Shown: positions 17,247-27,151, counted from the first letter of the stretch. The stretch is 64,000 bases of DNA from Methyloceanibacter superfactus (GCF_001723305.1 NZ_LPWF01000027.1:62001-126000), one strand, 5' to 3'. The notes: generated by a model from the letters alone, not told the origin. Numbers and translations: made by a program.

Positions 17247-18195
17247 ATGCCCCCTTCCCCTGCCGTGGCGGTGACCACGACCGCGCGTCTGCATTTCGGG
17301 TTCCTCGACCCGAGCGGACGCGGGACCCGGCCCTTCGGCAGTTTCGGACTGTCGCTGGACCGCCCGTGCACGCGGCTCAGGCTCCAGCGCGCCGAGACCT
17401 CCGACGTGAGCGGACCGGAGAGCGAACGTGCGCGCGCTACCTGGCGGCGATCGCCGAAAGCTGCGGCATCTCCCGGGCTATCGCCTGCGGATGGAGCGGG
17501 TCATTCCCTCCCATGCGGGCCTCGGCTCCGGCACCCAGCTGGCGCTCGCGGTCGCACCGCTTTCGCCGCCGCCGAAGGTCTCGACCTGTCGCCACTCGAG
17601 ATCGCCGGCCGGCTCGGCCGCGGGGCGCGGTCGGGCATCGGCATTGCCACCTTCGAGACCGGCGGCGCGGTGCTGGATAGCGGCCCCGCCGATGGCGCTC
17701 TGCCCCAACTCGTCGCCCGCGTCCCCTTTCCGGAAGACTGGCGGGCGCTGCTCATCTTCGACGACAGCGCCAAAGGCCTGGACGGGGCGAGCGAGGTGGC
17801 GGCCTCGAGGCGCTGGCGGATTTCCCGGAAGCCGAGACGACGGATCTCCAGCAACGGATCGTCGAGCGGGCGCTCCCCGCCCTCGCCGCACTCGACTTCG
17901 CCAGCTTCTGCGCCGAGGTGGGGCACCTGCAGGCGCGCATGGGCGCCTATTTTGCCTCTCTACAGGGCGGCATCTTCACGAGCCCGCGCGTGGCAGCCGT
18001 GCTTGAAGGCTTGCGCGCCGACGGCGTGACCGGGCTCGGGCAGAGCTCGTGGGGGCCGACCGGCTTCGCTTTCGCCGCCAGCGAGCACGAAGGCCAGGAG
18101 ATGCTATCGGCGCTGCGCCAGCGGGGGCTCGGCGCGGGCCTGCGCCTGGTGCTGGCGCGCGGCGCAACGAAGGCGCCGAGATCGCCATCGGCTGA
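17247..18195 (+). CDS. Beta-ribofuranosylaminobenzene 5'-phosphate synthase (several indels)
   Basis: This enzyme joins p-aminobenzoate with phosphoribosyl pyrophosphate, releasing CO2 and PPi; it is the first committed step to H4MPT. It is a GHMP-fold protein: TTTARLHFGFLDPSGRG at the N-terminus, the GHMP loop VIPSHAGLGSGTQLALAVA, GRGARSGIGIATFETGGAV, and a C-terminal GLGQSSWGPTGFAFA. At least five single-base indels spread the pieces over three frames (near 17440, 17565, 17800, 17920 and 18165). The stop TGA is 18193-18195 after restoration. The family identity is secure even though the frame is badly damaged. Confidence 0.88.
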
Positions 18196-18336
18196 GCGAG
18201 GAAATCGGTAACACTCGCCGATTGAGGCGCTTTGACGCCGCGCCGATTATGCTAAAGCGAGGCCATCGGCGTTTGCCACCCGTGCCTGGCGCGCGGGCCG
18301 CGGCGAACCCGCGAGCCAAATGACGGGAGATTTACG

Positions 18337-19233
18337 ATGGCGCCGCCGCGCATTCTGCACATGATCACGCCGCTCAAACATATGAGCCCGTTCGACGTCA
18401 ACATGGGGCTGGACGCCGGCTACGACCACGCCATCCCCTACACCAACGTCACGGTCGACGACGTGTATGGACTGGTGCAGGACGCGATCTTCTCGCGCAG
18501 CCCCGACGGCATCAAGCGCACCGGCATGTTCATCGGCGGCAAGAAGGCCATCGAGGCGCTCGACATGATGGACCGCGCCAAGAAGGCGATGGTGCCGCCG
18601 TTCGAGATCTCGGTATTCGCCGATCCGGCCGGCTCCTTCACCACCGCCGCCGCCATGGTGGCTTGCGCCAAGGTGGCGCTGAAGGAGAAGTTCGCCACCG
18701 ACCTCAAGGATAAGCGCGTCGTCGTCTATGGCGGCACCGGCGTCGTCGCCTTCGCGTCCGCCGTCATCGCCACGATGGACGGCGCCAAGGCGGTGCTGGT
18801 CGGGTATGACGGACCGGAGCGCGTGCGCCGGCTGACGATGGAAGCCAATGCGCGATTCGAGGTCGATCTCGGTTTTGCCGACGGCACCACCGAGGAGCAG
18901 AAGGCGGAGCTTGCGCGCGAGGCCGACATCATCTTCACCGCCGGTCCGGCGGGCCGACAGCTCTTGAGCCTAAATCAGATCAAGCCGGCGAAGGACCTCA
19001 AGGTCGTGGCGGACGTCAACGCGGTGCCGCCGCATGGCGTCGAAGGGGTCGGCATCAAGGACAACGGCACGCCCATCGAGGGCACGAGCGCGGTCGGCAT
19101 CGGGGCGCTCGCCATCGGCGACGTGAAGTACAAAACCGAAAGTGGACTCTTCAAGGAGATGATCGAGGCGGAGAAGCCGGTCTATCTCGATTTCCGTGCC
19201 GCTTACAAACTCGCTCAGAAGCTCGCCTCTTAA
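18337..19233 (+). CDS. mtdB: NAD(P)-dependent methylene-H4MPT dehydrogenase
   Basis: MtdB oxidises methylene-H4MPT to methenyl-H4MPT, the second step of formaldehyde oxidation. The intact 298-residue protein begins PRILHMITPLKHMSPFDVNM and has a Rossmann motif VVVYGGTGVVAFASAV near residue 128. Other typical stretches are FADPAGSFTTAAAMVACAK and VVADVNAVPPHGVEGVG. It lies between beta-RFAP synthase and an ATP-grasp gene, all on the plus strand. Confidence 0.95.
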   Translation: MAPPRILHMITPLKHMSPFDVNMGLDAGYDHAIPYTNVTVDDVYGLVQDAIFSRSPDGIKRTGMFIGGKKAIEALDMMDRAKKAMVPPFEISVFADPAGSFTTAAAMVACAKVALKEKFATDLKDKRVVVYGGTGVVAFASAVIATMDGAKAVLVGYDGPERVRRLTMEANARFEVDLGFADGTTEEQKAELAREADIIFTAGPAGRQLLSLNQIKPAKDLKVVADVNAVPPHGVEGVGIKDNGTPIEGTSAVGIGALAIGDVKYKTESGLFKEMIEAEKPVYLDFRAAYKLAQKLAS

Positions 19234-19234
19234 G

Positions 19235-20390
19235 GCGCCGCCGCCCGGACGGGGACGTTCGCGGCGCGGCTCGCTCCTGATCGCGGCGATCTCGGGCCGC
19301 GCGCTCGCGCCGCCGCCGTCGAGGCCGGCTACGATGCGCTCGTTTGCGACTTCTTTGCCGATGCCGACACCCATGCGCTGACCGCCGCCTGCCGCAAGTT
19401 GCCGAGCGACATCGCCCACGGCTTCCAATGGCGGAGTTTGCGGCCGGCGCTCGAAGCGCTCGCCAAGCAGGCACCCTCGCCCGTTCTCGGGGCGATCTAC
19501 GGCTCCGGGTTCGAGGACCGGCCGCAACTCCTCGCCCGGATCGCGGCGCGCATGCCGCTCCTCGGCAACGACGCCGCAACGGTCAAGGCGATCAAGGCGC
19601 CGGAGACATTCTTCGGCACGCTGGAGCGGCTTGGCATCCCACACCCCGAGACGCGCGAAGGGCGTCCTGCCAAGGGCGCTGGCTGGATCGCCAAGCGGCG
19701 CGGCGGCGCCGGCGGCAGCCATGTGGTGCCGAGCCGGCTGCAGAAGGACGCGGACGACATCTATTTCCAGAGATGGGTCGCGGGACGTGCGATCTCGGCG
19801 CTGTTCGTCGCCAATGGGCGTCGCTGTCGCGTCATCGGCTTCAGCGAGCAATGGCCCGCGCCGGCGCCTCGCCGGCCTTGGCGCTATGGGGGCGCGGTGC
19901 GCCCGGCCAATTTGACCAAAGCCGCGGAGGCGGAGATGACGCGGGCCGTGGCGCGCGTGGTCTCGGCCTTCGGCCTCAAGGGACTCGGCTCCGCGGATTT
20001 CGTGCTCACGGAGAATCAGCCCCTGTTGCTGGAGATCAACCCGCGACCCGGCGCCACACTCGACGTCTTCGCAGGCGCGGCAAAATCGCTGCTTGGTCTT
20101 CATGTGGACGCGGTGAAACGCGGCAGGCTCCCCCGGGAAGGCCTGGCATTCGAGGGCGCTGCGGCCTCGACGATCATCCATGCGCCGAAGCGTCTCATTG
20201 TGCCCCGCAGCATGATTTGGCCCTCCTGGGCGGCCGACCTGCCAAAGCCCGGCGAGCAGATCGACAAACAGCGTCCGATATGCACTTTACTGGCCCGCGC
20301 CGGGACCAGAGGGCGTGCCAAGCGCCTCGTCGAGACCCGGAAAGCCAGCCTGCTGGCCAAGATTCAAAAATCCCAGGGGGAGCAGTGTGA
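19235..20390 (+). CDS. ATP-grasp protein of the H4MPT gene cluster (indels)
   Basis: This is an ATP-grasp ligase-like protein always found beside mtdB/mch in H4MPT-using methylotrophs; its reaction is not established. Visible pieces are LLIAAISGRALA, then AAVEAGYDALVCDFFADADT after a lost base near 19310, the nucleotide-binding core WIAKRRGGAGGSHVVPSR, and LLLEINPRPGATLDVF. The tail reads KIQKSQ, and one G missing from a G-run near 20378 hides the ending GGAV and TGA at 20388-20390, which overlaps the mch GTG. No convincing start codon is visible after the mtdB stop, so the 5' end is approximate. Confidence 0.82.
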
Positions 20391-21388
20391 ACAAGAAAAA
20401 GAACGAAGGAAGTGCAGCGAAACAGATGAAGCAGCCGAGCATCAACACCCAAGTCGCACCGCTGGTGCGCGACATCATCGATAATGCCGACGCCTTGCGC
20501 GTGAGCGTGACGAAGGGCTCGCTCGGCGAGACCTTGATCGATTGCGGCGTGAACGCCGTGGGCGGTCTGGAAGCGGGCCGGCGCCTGTCGGAGGTCTGCC
20601 TCGGAGGGCTCGGCGTGGTGACGTTCGAGACCACCAACACCGAGGACCCGTGGCCCTTCAACGTGACAGTGCATACGAGCCAGCCGGTGATTGCCTGCCT
20701 CGGCTCGCAATATGCCGGGTGGAGCCTGTCGGTTGACGACAACGGCAAGAAATTCAACGTGCTCGGTTCCGGCCCGGCCCGCGCCATGGGCTCGTCGGAG
20801 AAGCTCTACGAGGAGCTCGGCTATCGCGACAAGGCGAAGTCGGCCGCGCTCGTGATCGAGGCGGACAAGGCGCCCCCGGCGGCGATGGTCGCGAAAATCG
20901 CCGAGGCCTGCAAGATCAAGCCCGAGCAGCTGACCATCCTCTATGCCCCGACGTCCAGCCTCGCCGGCACGGTGCAGATCGCCGCGCGCTGCCTCGAGGT
21001 GGCGCTGCATAAGGCGCATGAGCTGCACTTCCCGCTGGAGGACATCGTCGACGGCATGGCCACCGTGCCGGTGCCACCGCCGACGCCCGGCTTCATCGAA
21101 GCCATGGGACGCACCAACGATGCCATCATCTATGGCGGCCGCGCCCAGCTCTACGTCACGGGTGAAGCGGCGGCGGCCAAGAAGCTCGCCGAAGCGCTGC
21201 CGAGCATCCAGTCGAAAGACTACGGCAAGCCATTCGCCGAGATCTTCGCGGCGGTGAAGGGCGATTTCTATCAAATCGATCCCATGCTGTTCAGCCCGGC
21301 CAAGGTGACGGTGACGTCCCTCGAAACGGGCGAAAGCTTCCAGAGCGGTCATATCGACGACGCCGTGCTCTCCCGCTCCTTCGGCTAA
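20387..21388 (+). CDS. mch: Methenyl-H4MPT cyclohydrolase
   Basis: Mch hydrolyses methenyl-H4MPT to formyl-H4MPT. The intact protein is 333 residues from the GTG at 20387. Typical stretches are LGETLIDCGVNAVGGLEAGR, FNVTVHTSQPVIACLGSQYA, TILYAPTSSLAGTVQIAAR and GRTNDAIIYGGRAQLYV. I chose the GTG because it overlaps the upstream TGA (GTGA pattern) and GGGGGAG lies 5 bases before it; an ATG at 20426 is a weaker alternative. It is translationally coupled to the ATP-grasp gene. Confidence 0.94.
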   Translation: MNKKKNEGSAAKQMKQPSINTQVAPLVRDIIDNADALRVSVTKGSLGETLIDCGVNAVGGLEAGRRLSEVCLGGLGVVTFETTNTEDPWPFNVTVHTSQPVIACLGSQYAGWSLSVDDNGKKFNVLGSGPARAMGSSEKLYEELGYRDKAKSAALVIEADKAPPAAMVAKIAEACKIKPEQLTILYAPTSSLAGTVQIAARCLEVALHKAHELHFPLEDIVDGMATVPVPPPTPGFIEAMGRTNDAIIYGGRAQLYVTGEAAAAKKLAEALPSIQSKDYGKPFAEIFAAVKGDFYQIDPMLFSPAKVTVTSLETGESFQSGHIDDAVLSRSFG

Positions 21389-21406
21389 GCGCGCAAAGAC
21401 ACGCCC

Positions 21407-22339
21407 ATGGCGCCCGCAGCCCCGCTCAATCCCGCCATCCTCCTGTTCGGCGATGGACGGGATTGGCACGGGCGGAGCCTGCTCAGGGCGTTCAAGCGGC
21501 GAGGCATCAAGCCGCTGGTCGCGCCGCTGGCGACCTGCGGCTTCTCGACCGAGACCGCCACGGGCCTGGCCATTCCGGGCCTCGGCGATCATCGCCCGGA
21601 AGCGGCTTCGTGCGCTTCGTGCCTGGCGGCAGCTTCGAGCAGGTGACCACCTATCTCGGCGTGCTGCATGCCTTGCGGGAGCTCGGCGTGACCGTGTGGA
21701 ACGCGCCCGCGCCATCGAGCGCTGCGTCGACAAATCCACCACCACCTTCTTCTTGCAGCGGGCGGGACTGCCGACGCCCCGGACCTTCACCTCGGTCAGC
21801 CGGAGCGCCGCGGAGGAGATCGTCCGCAAGGCATACGCCGAAGGGCACAAGCTCGTGCAAAAGCCCCTGTTCGGCGCGCAAGGCAAAGGCCTCCGCTTGA
21901 TCGCGGAGATCGACGATCTGTCGCCGCCGGACGAGGTGAACGGCGTCTACCATCTGCAAGAGTTCGTGCCGCCCGCGCACGCCCAGCATCAGGACTGGCG
22001 GATCTTTATCTGCGCGGGGCGCGTTGTGGCTTCCATGATCCGACACGGGACCCACTGGATCACCAATATCAAGCAAGGCGCACGCGCCAAGGCGGCCATC
22101 GCCAGCCAGGAGCTCGGCGACCTCGCCGTGCGGGCCGCGGCTTCGGTCGGCGCCGACTATGCCGGGGTCGACATCATCCAGGCCCCGGACGGCCGCTTCC
22201 TGGTGCTCGAGGTGAACTCCATGCCGGCATGAACGGGCTCCAGCGGGTGAGTCGTGTGCGCATTTCCGATCACGTGGTCGATGCATTTCTCGACGCCGCC
22301 CTGCCCCCGGCCCGCCGCAAAGACATCGAGGGCGCTTGA
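21407..22339 (+). CDS. RimK-like ATP-grasp ligase of the C1 cluster (indels)
   Basis: This is a RimK-type ATP-grasp protein, probably an amino-acid or glutamate ligase working on the H4MPT or methylofuran side chain (an inference from family and position). The pieces are NPAILLFGDGRDWHGRSLL, GGSFEQVTTYLGVLHALREL, KSTTTFFLQRAGLPTPRT, LVQKPLFGAQGKGLRL and DIIQAPDGRFLVLEVNSMPA. Frame breaks lie near 21600, 21705 and 22230; at the last, TGG-AAC has become TG-AAC. Restored, it continues WNGLQRVSRVRISDHVVDAF to the TGA at 22337-22339. It follows mch by 18 bases and overlaps the next gene (TTGA). Confidence 0.85.
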
Positions 22340-23192
22340 CCGCGCCGCTTAAGCCAGAGGCGATCGCGGCAGCCTTCCACGAGGCCTGCCTGGCGGAACT
22401 CGACGCGCTGAAGCCCGGCAATGTGCATCGCTTCGCCAACGGCCACAGCATGAGTGTCGGCGATTTCGAGGTGAGCGCCGCCGCGGCGGCACCCCTCATG
22501 GGGCCGCGGGCCTCTCGGTCGGGCAGCGCATCGAAGGTGCGGTCGCCGCCACGCAAGCGGCGGTCAAACAGAACACCAATCTCGGCATCGTCTTGCTGGG
22601 CGCACCCCTGGCCCAAGCCGCCCTCGCCTCGGGCGGCAGGTTGCGCGACCGGCTCGACATCGTGCTCGGAACGCTCACCATCGAGGATGCGAAAGCGGCT
22701 TATCGCGCCATCCGTCAGGCCGCACCCGGCGGGCTCGGAGAGGCCCCCGCCCATGACGTCGCCTCGGAACCGAGGGTCACGCTGCTGGAGGCGATGCGCG
22801 CGGCGGAGACCCGCGACCGCATCGCCTGGAACTACACGCACGATTTCGTCGACATTTTCGAGCTCGGCCTGAAATGGCTCGATGGCGGGCTCGCGCGCTG
22901 GGGCGACGTGCCCTGGGTCACCACCTATGTTTATCTCGGATTCCTCGCCCACATTCCCGACACGCTGATCGAGCGCAAGTTCGGCGGGAACGTCGCCAGC
23001 GATGTTCGCGATGAGGCGAGGCCGATCGAAGCGGGACTTTCGCAATCGGCCGCTCCGGAGGAAATGGCGGCGCCGTTGGCTGCTTTCGACCGATCTTTGA
23101 AGGAACGGGGGCTGAATCCGGGGACTTCCGCCGACCTCACCGTGGCGACCCTGTTCGCGGCGGCTTTGCGTGACCCGGTAACGTCCGGATAA
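22336..23192 (+). CDS. CitG/MdcB-like triphosphoribosyl-dephospho-CoA synthase family protein (one indel)
   Basis: The N-terminus shows the CitG family signature ACLAELDALKPGNVHRFA, followed by GHSMSVGDFEVSA. The rest, in a shifted frame after a lost base near 22500, includes TNLGIVLLGAPLAQAA, WNYTHDFVDIFELGLKWL and LKERGLNPGTSADLTVATLF. CitG enzymes build a phosphoribosyl-CoA prosthetic group. In this cluster there is no citrate or malonate lyase, so the substrate is likely different and tied to C1 cofactor synthesis. The TTG start overlaps the RimK-like stop. Confidence 0.82.
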
Positions 23193-23230
23193 CGAACAAC
23201 TCCGACGCACCAAAGTGGGTAATAATCGAC

Positions 23231-23259
23231 TTGCCCAGCCTTCCGACCCCGGCTTATGT
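23231..23259 (+). promoter_or_regulatory. Possible housekeeping promoter of fae
   Basis: TTGCCC at 23231-23236 and TTATGT at 23254-23259 are separated by 17 bases, in the 207-base gap before fae. The match to the sigma-70 type is moderate. fae is usually among the most highly expressed genes in methylotrophs, so a dedicated promoter here is expected. Confidence 0.35.
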
Positions 23260-23307
23260 TCGGCCCCGCGGAGCTCCGACTGGGAGTTGCGGACGGAGGA
23301 GCGTTCA

Positions 23308-23346
23308 CCCAGAGCCACTTTCGTCGGCTTGTCGCCGGACTCTGGG
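23308..23346 (+). other. Hairpin in the fae leader
   Basis: CCCAGAG (23308-23314) can pair with CTCTGGG (23340-23346) around a loop that itself contains complementary CGGC/GCCG parts. It lies 54 bases upstream of the fae start within the likely 5' UTR. It has no T-run, so it is not a terminator; a role in mRNA stability is possible but unproven. Confidence 0.35.
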
Positions 23347-23399
23347 CCGGCGACCGCCGTTTTGTTTTGATCATCCTAGTACTAGGGAGGGGTTGCCTC

Positions 23400-23909
23400 A
23401 TGGCCAAAATCACTGGTGTTTGTGTCGGCGAGTCGCTCGTCGGCGACGGTAACGAAGTTGCTCACATCGATCTGTTGCTCGGCCCGCGCGGCAGTGCCGT
23501 GGAGACGGCGTTCTGCAACGCGCTGACGAACAACAAGGACGGCTTCACCACGCTTCTCGCCGTGGTCGCGCCGAACCTGCTCTGCAAGCCGGCAACGATC
23601 CTTTACAACAAGGTCACCATCAAGGATGCGCGTCAGGCCGTGCAGATGTTCGGTCCTGCTCAGTACGCCGTGGCCAAGGCCGTGGCTGACTCCGTGGCCG
23701 AAGGTGTGATCCCCGCCAACGAGGCAGACGACCTTTATGTCTGCGTCGGCGTGTTCATCCATTGGGAAGCCAAGGACGACAAGAAGATCCAGGACTTCAA
23801 CTATCGCGCCACCAAGGAAGCCATCGCCCGCGCCGTCGCCGGCGAGCCCAAGGCCTCCGAAGTGACCGCGAAGAAGGACACTGCCGCTCACCCCTTCGCC
23901 GCTGGCTGA
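23400..23909 (+). CDS. fae: Formaldehyde-activating enzyme
   Basis: Fae condenses formaldehyde with H4MPT to methylene-H4MPT, the entry to the pathway. The intact 169-residue protein begins [20 protein letters not shown] and contains the catalytic His in [17 protein letters not shown], plus [17 protein letters not shown] and [18 protein letters not shown] start it at ATG 23400, preceded by GGGAGGGG; the upstream in-frame extension is untranslated leader. A terminator lies downstream at 24017-24052. Confidence 0.96.
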   Translation: MAKITGVCVGESLVGDGNEVAHIDLLLGPRGSAVETAFCNALTNNKDGFTTLLAVVAPNLLCKPATILYNKVTIKDARQAVQMFGPAQYAVAKAVADSVAEGVIPANEADDLYVCVGVFIHWEAKDDKKIQDFNYRATKEAIARAVAGEPKASEVTAKKDTAAHPFAAG

Positions 23910-24005
23910 AAGGGAGAACCCCCAGGTCGGGACGACCCGGGTGCTCCGGGCCCGATTCGGCGGTGGCTGCAGAAGCTCGGTCTTTAAGAACGGCGCTTAC
24001 AGCCC

Positions 24006-24787
24006 TTAGGTTTGAGATCGCCGTCCTCGCAAGAGGGCGGCGATTTCTTTTTGGGTGACCGTACCGGCATGGAGCGCCGTGGCGGCGAGCACCCCGTGGG
24101 CGCGAGCTCGGCTGCTTGCTTAATGTCGTCCAGATTGCCGACGCCGCCGGCGACATAGACGGCGCGGTCTCCCTCGCAGCCCAAGGCGTCCTTCAGACGG
24201 CCGAAATCGGGGCCCTGCTCACGGCCGACAAGGCCGAGGCTCATCAAGATGAGCCGGTTGGGCCACAGCGCCGGATCGGCGATCACCGCGTCGGGCCCAC
24301 GCAAGCCCTGCTCGTCGAAGTCGAGAGACAGGACGACATTGTTGCCGAAGCTGGCACGAATATTCTCCCAGGCCTCGAGGCCGGCAAGGGTCTCGCTGCC
24401 GATGACCAGGGTGGCGCCCAGCGGCAGCCAGAAGGCGCAGTCGGAGACGTCGGAGAAACCGGCATCGATCCACAGCGCCGTGCCGGGAAAGGCGTCGGCG
24501 AGCTCCCGGCAAAGGGCGAAATTGTCGCCGCGGCCCAGAATGGCGTCGAGGTCGGCGACATAGAGGATTGGCGATCCGGTGATCGCTAGGAGGGCCCGGG
24601 CAATGACCACGGGATCGTGGGGCGGGCCGAAGGGGCTCGCGAGCGGGCGGTATTCGGCGCGCTTGCCGGCACGGGCATGCTTGCCGGCGCGGGCATGGAC
24701 GACTAACCCATCCTTGAGATCGATGACGGGGATGACGGCGAAATCGCCGGACGTCTCCCTGGAGATGGCTTCAGACTGAAGCGTCAT
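24006..24787 (-). CDS. HisA-like TIM-barrel protein of the C1 cluster (one indel)
   Basis: This resembles the HisA/HisF TIM-barrel proteins: FAVIPVIDLKDGLVVHAR at the N-terminus, ILYVADLDAILGRGDNF, then NVVLSLDFDEQGLRGPDAV and VYVAGGVGNLDDIKQAAEL, which is the phosphate-binding end. HisA isomerises a ribosylated intermediate of histidine synthesis. Here, beside fae and mfnF, it more likely acts in H4MPT or methylofuran formation, but the reaction is unknown. A one-base indel near 24095 hides the true end, which restores to VLAATALHAGTVTQKEIAAL and stops at 24006. Confidence 0.82.
24017..24052 (+). terminator. Rho-independent terminator of fae, inside a convergent gene
   Basis: ATCGCCGTCCTC (24017-24028) pairs with GAGGGCGGCGAT (24033-24044), with one G-T wobble, around a GCAA tetraloop, and is followed by TTCTTTTT. 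It is oriented to stop transcription from fae. The same bases encode the last residues of the convergent HisA-like gene. Confidence 0.75.
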
Positions 24788-24854
24788 GGCGAGCGCTCCT
24801 GCAGTGCTGACCCTATCATGACGTTAAACACGGTGCTGGCAAATTGAGGGCTGA

Positions 24855-25888
24855 ATGGCAGCTTCATTTGGGTGGGATTTGGGCGCGCCAACGTCAAGCT
24901 GGCGCAAGTGGAGGACGGGCGCGTCACCGCGGTGACGCAGATCCCCTGCCCCGCGATCGCCGACCCGGGGAAATTCAACCAGGCGGTGGCCGTGGCACTG
25001 GAGGCCTGCCCGGCCGAGGGGCGGCACGCCGTGACCATGACCGGGGAACTCTCCGACGTGTTCCCGTCACGCGCCGCGGGCGTCGCCTATCTCACCGGCC
25101 TGATGATCAAGACGACGGGCCCGGCAACGCTGTTCTACAGCCTGAAGGACGGCCTCGTCGGCGGCGATGCCGTGCGCGCGCACTGGCCGGATGTGGCTTC
25201 GGCCAATTGGCATGCGAGCGCCACCCTCGCCGCCCAACTCTGCACCAACGGCTTGCTGGTGGATGTGGGCACCACGACCACGGATCTCATTCCGTTGAAG
25301 GACGGCACGGCGGCCGCCATCGGTCTCACCGACGGCGAGAGGATGACGGAAGGAGAGCTCATCTATGGCGGGGTGGTCCGCACGCCGGTGATGGCCATCG
25401 CGCAAACCGCACCGTTCAAGGGCCGCATGCAAGGCATCGCCGCCGAACGCTTCGCCACCATGGCCGACGTCTACCGCATCACCGGCGAATTGCCCGACAA
25501 CGCCGACCCCTACCCGGCCGCCGATCAGCGCGGCAAGAGCGTCACGGAGAGCGCCGGCCGGCTCGCCCGCATGCTCGGGCGGGACGCCGACGACGCGGAG
25601 TTCATCGCCTGGAAGGCGCTGGCGCATTATCTCGCCCGCCGCCAGCTGGAGCAGATCGAAGCGGATGCACGTGTGCTCTTGGAGCGGGAGGACCTGCCCG
25701 TGGACGCGCCGGTGATCGGCGCCGGCTGCGGGCGGTTCCTTGCGCAAACGCTCGCCACGCGGCTCGAACGGCCCTATCGCGACTTTGTGGATCTCATCGA
25801 TTGCGACCCGGAAATGGCCGATTTGGCGGCGGTCTGCGCGCCGGCCGTGGCCGTAGCCCTGCTTGCATCGGCTCCCGCCGCCCCCTAA
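24855..25888 (+). CDS. mfnF: Hydantoinase/oxoprolinase-type H4MPT-linked C1 protein, MfnF-like (one indel)
   Basis: This belongs to the H4MPT-linked C1 transfer pathway family (hydantoinase/oxoprolinase-type ATPase). Its archaeal member MfnF couples the furan and tyramine parts of methanofuran. Motifs: FGRANVKLAQVEDGR near the start, FYSLKDGLVGGDAVR, the actin-like phosphate loop LLVDVGTTTTDLIPL and GAGCGRFLAQTLA. The first 11 residues (MAASFGWDLGG) are in another frame because one G is lost near 24890, so the start is ATG 24855. It is divergent from the HisA-like gene. Confidence 0.82.
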
Positions 25889-25986
25889 ATGCTGAGATAT
25901 GCCGGCCGAAGGGCACTGCTTCTGCCCCCATTCTGCTCAAAATGCGCTAAATTGCGCCAAACAACGACAAGAGGACTCGCGAATCT

Positions 25987-27151
25987 ATGCCCACGGAATT
26001 TGCCCGTGATGACGTCCATGACGACATCGTCTACCCCTCCGCCATTCCCTTCGTCTTGGTCCATCTCGCGTGTTTCGGGGCGATCTGGTCGGGCGTCACC
26101 TGGCCGGCGGTCATCCTCTGCGTTGCGCTCTACTGGATCCGCATCTTCGCTATCGGCGCCGGCTATCATCGGCTGTTCTCGCACCGCGCCTATACGACCA
26201 GCCGGACCTTCCGCTTCATCCTCGCCATCCTCGCGCAGAGCACCGCGCAGAAGAGCGTGTTGTGGTGGGCGGCCAAGCACCGCCACCATCATTTGCATTC
26301 CGACACCGAACTCGATGTGCATTCGCCCCGCCATACAGGCTTTCTCTATAGCCATGTGGGGTGGATCTTCGCCAAGCGGCACGACCTGTTCGACGAGGCG
26401 GCGGTCGCCGACCTGATGCGCTATCCCGAACTCAGGTGGCTGCACAAATACCAGCTCGTGCCGGCCGTGGTGCTCGCCGGGCTCTGCTTCCTCATCGCCG
26501 GCTGGTCCGGCCTGTTCGTCGGCTTCTTCTGGAGCACGGTGCTCGTCTATCACGCCACGTTCTGCATCAACTCGCTTGCCCATGTGCGCGGCCGGAAGCG
26601 CTACGTGACCGGCGACGACTCCCGCAACAATTGGCTGCTCGCCGTCTTCACCATGGGCGAAGGCTGGCACAACAATCACCACGCTTTCCAGAGCAGCGTG
26701 CGGCAAGGCTTCCGCTGGTGGGAGATCGATCCGACCTTCTACATCCTGAAGGCGCTCTCCTGGATGGGCGTCGTGTGGGATATGCGCTCGCCGCCCGAGC
26801 AGGTGTTGCGGAACGAGCAGCGGCTCGGCGCGCATCGGTCATCAACCGCGCGGCCGAGCAGCTCGCGGCGCATTTCAATGCCGAAGGCATTGCCCACTCC
26901 ATCGCCTCGGCGCTGCACGCCTCCGAGCTGACGGCGCTGCGCGAGAGGCTCAACCGGGCCCATGACCGCACCGCCGAGGTGCTCGCCACCGTGCATCTGC
27001 CGCATATGCCGAGCCGCGAGGAGGTCATCGCCAAGCGCGGTCCATGTTCGCCAAGACCAAGTCTCTGGAAGAGATCGCCGACCGCGCCTACGAGCTATTG
27101 CTCGCGTCGGTGGGTCCGAGGCTCGCGGCCTCCAGCGAACAGCCATCATAA
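25987..27151 (+). CDS. Membrane acyl-CoA/fatty acid desaturase (two indels)
   Basis: This is a delta-9 type fatty acid desaturase with the three histidine boxes HRLFSHR, HRHHHLHSD and HNNHHAF that bind the di-iron centre, and four hydrophobic segments between them. It introduces a cis double bond into membrane fatty acids. After QVLRNEQRLGA the frame shifts near 26832 and again near 27040. Restored, the tail is a helical domain (RVINRAAEQLAAHFNAEG, SLEEIADRAYELLLASV) ending at TAA 27149-27151. A C-terminal helical extension of this kind is common in alphaproteobacterial desaturases. Confidence 0.9.

Noticed and set aside
20195-23318. Very long open frames on the minus strand opposite mch, RimK-like and CitG-like genes (over 550 codons each)
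   Set aside because: They are rich in Arg, Ala and His with no fold signature, and lie opposite well-conserved genes. In GC-rich DNA the antisense frame is often open by codon bias.
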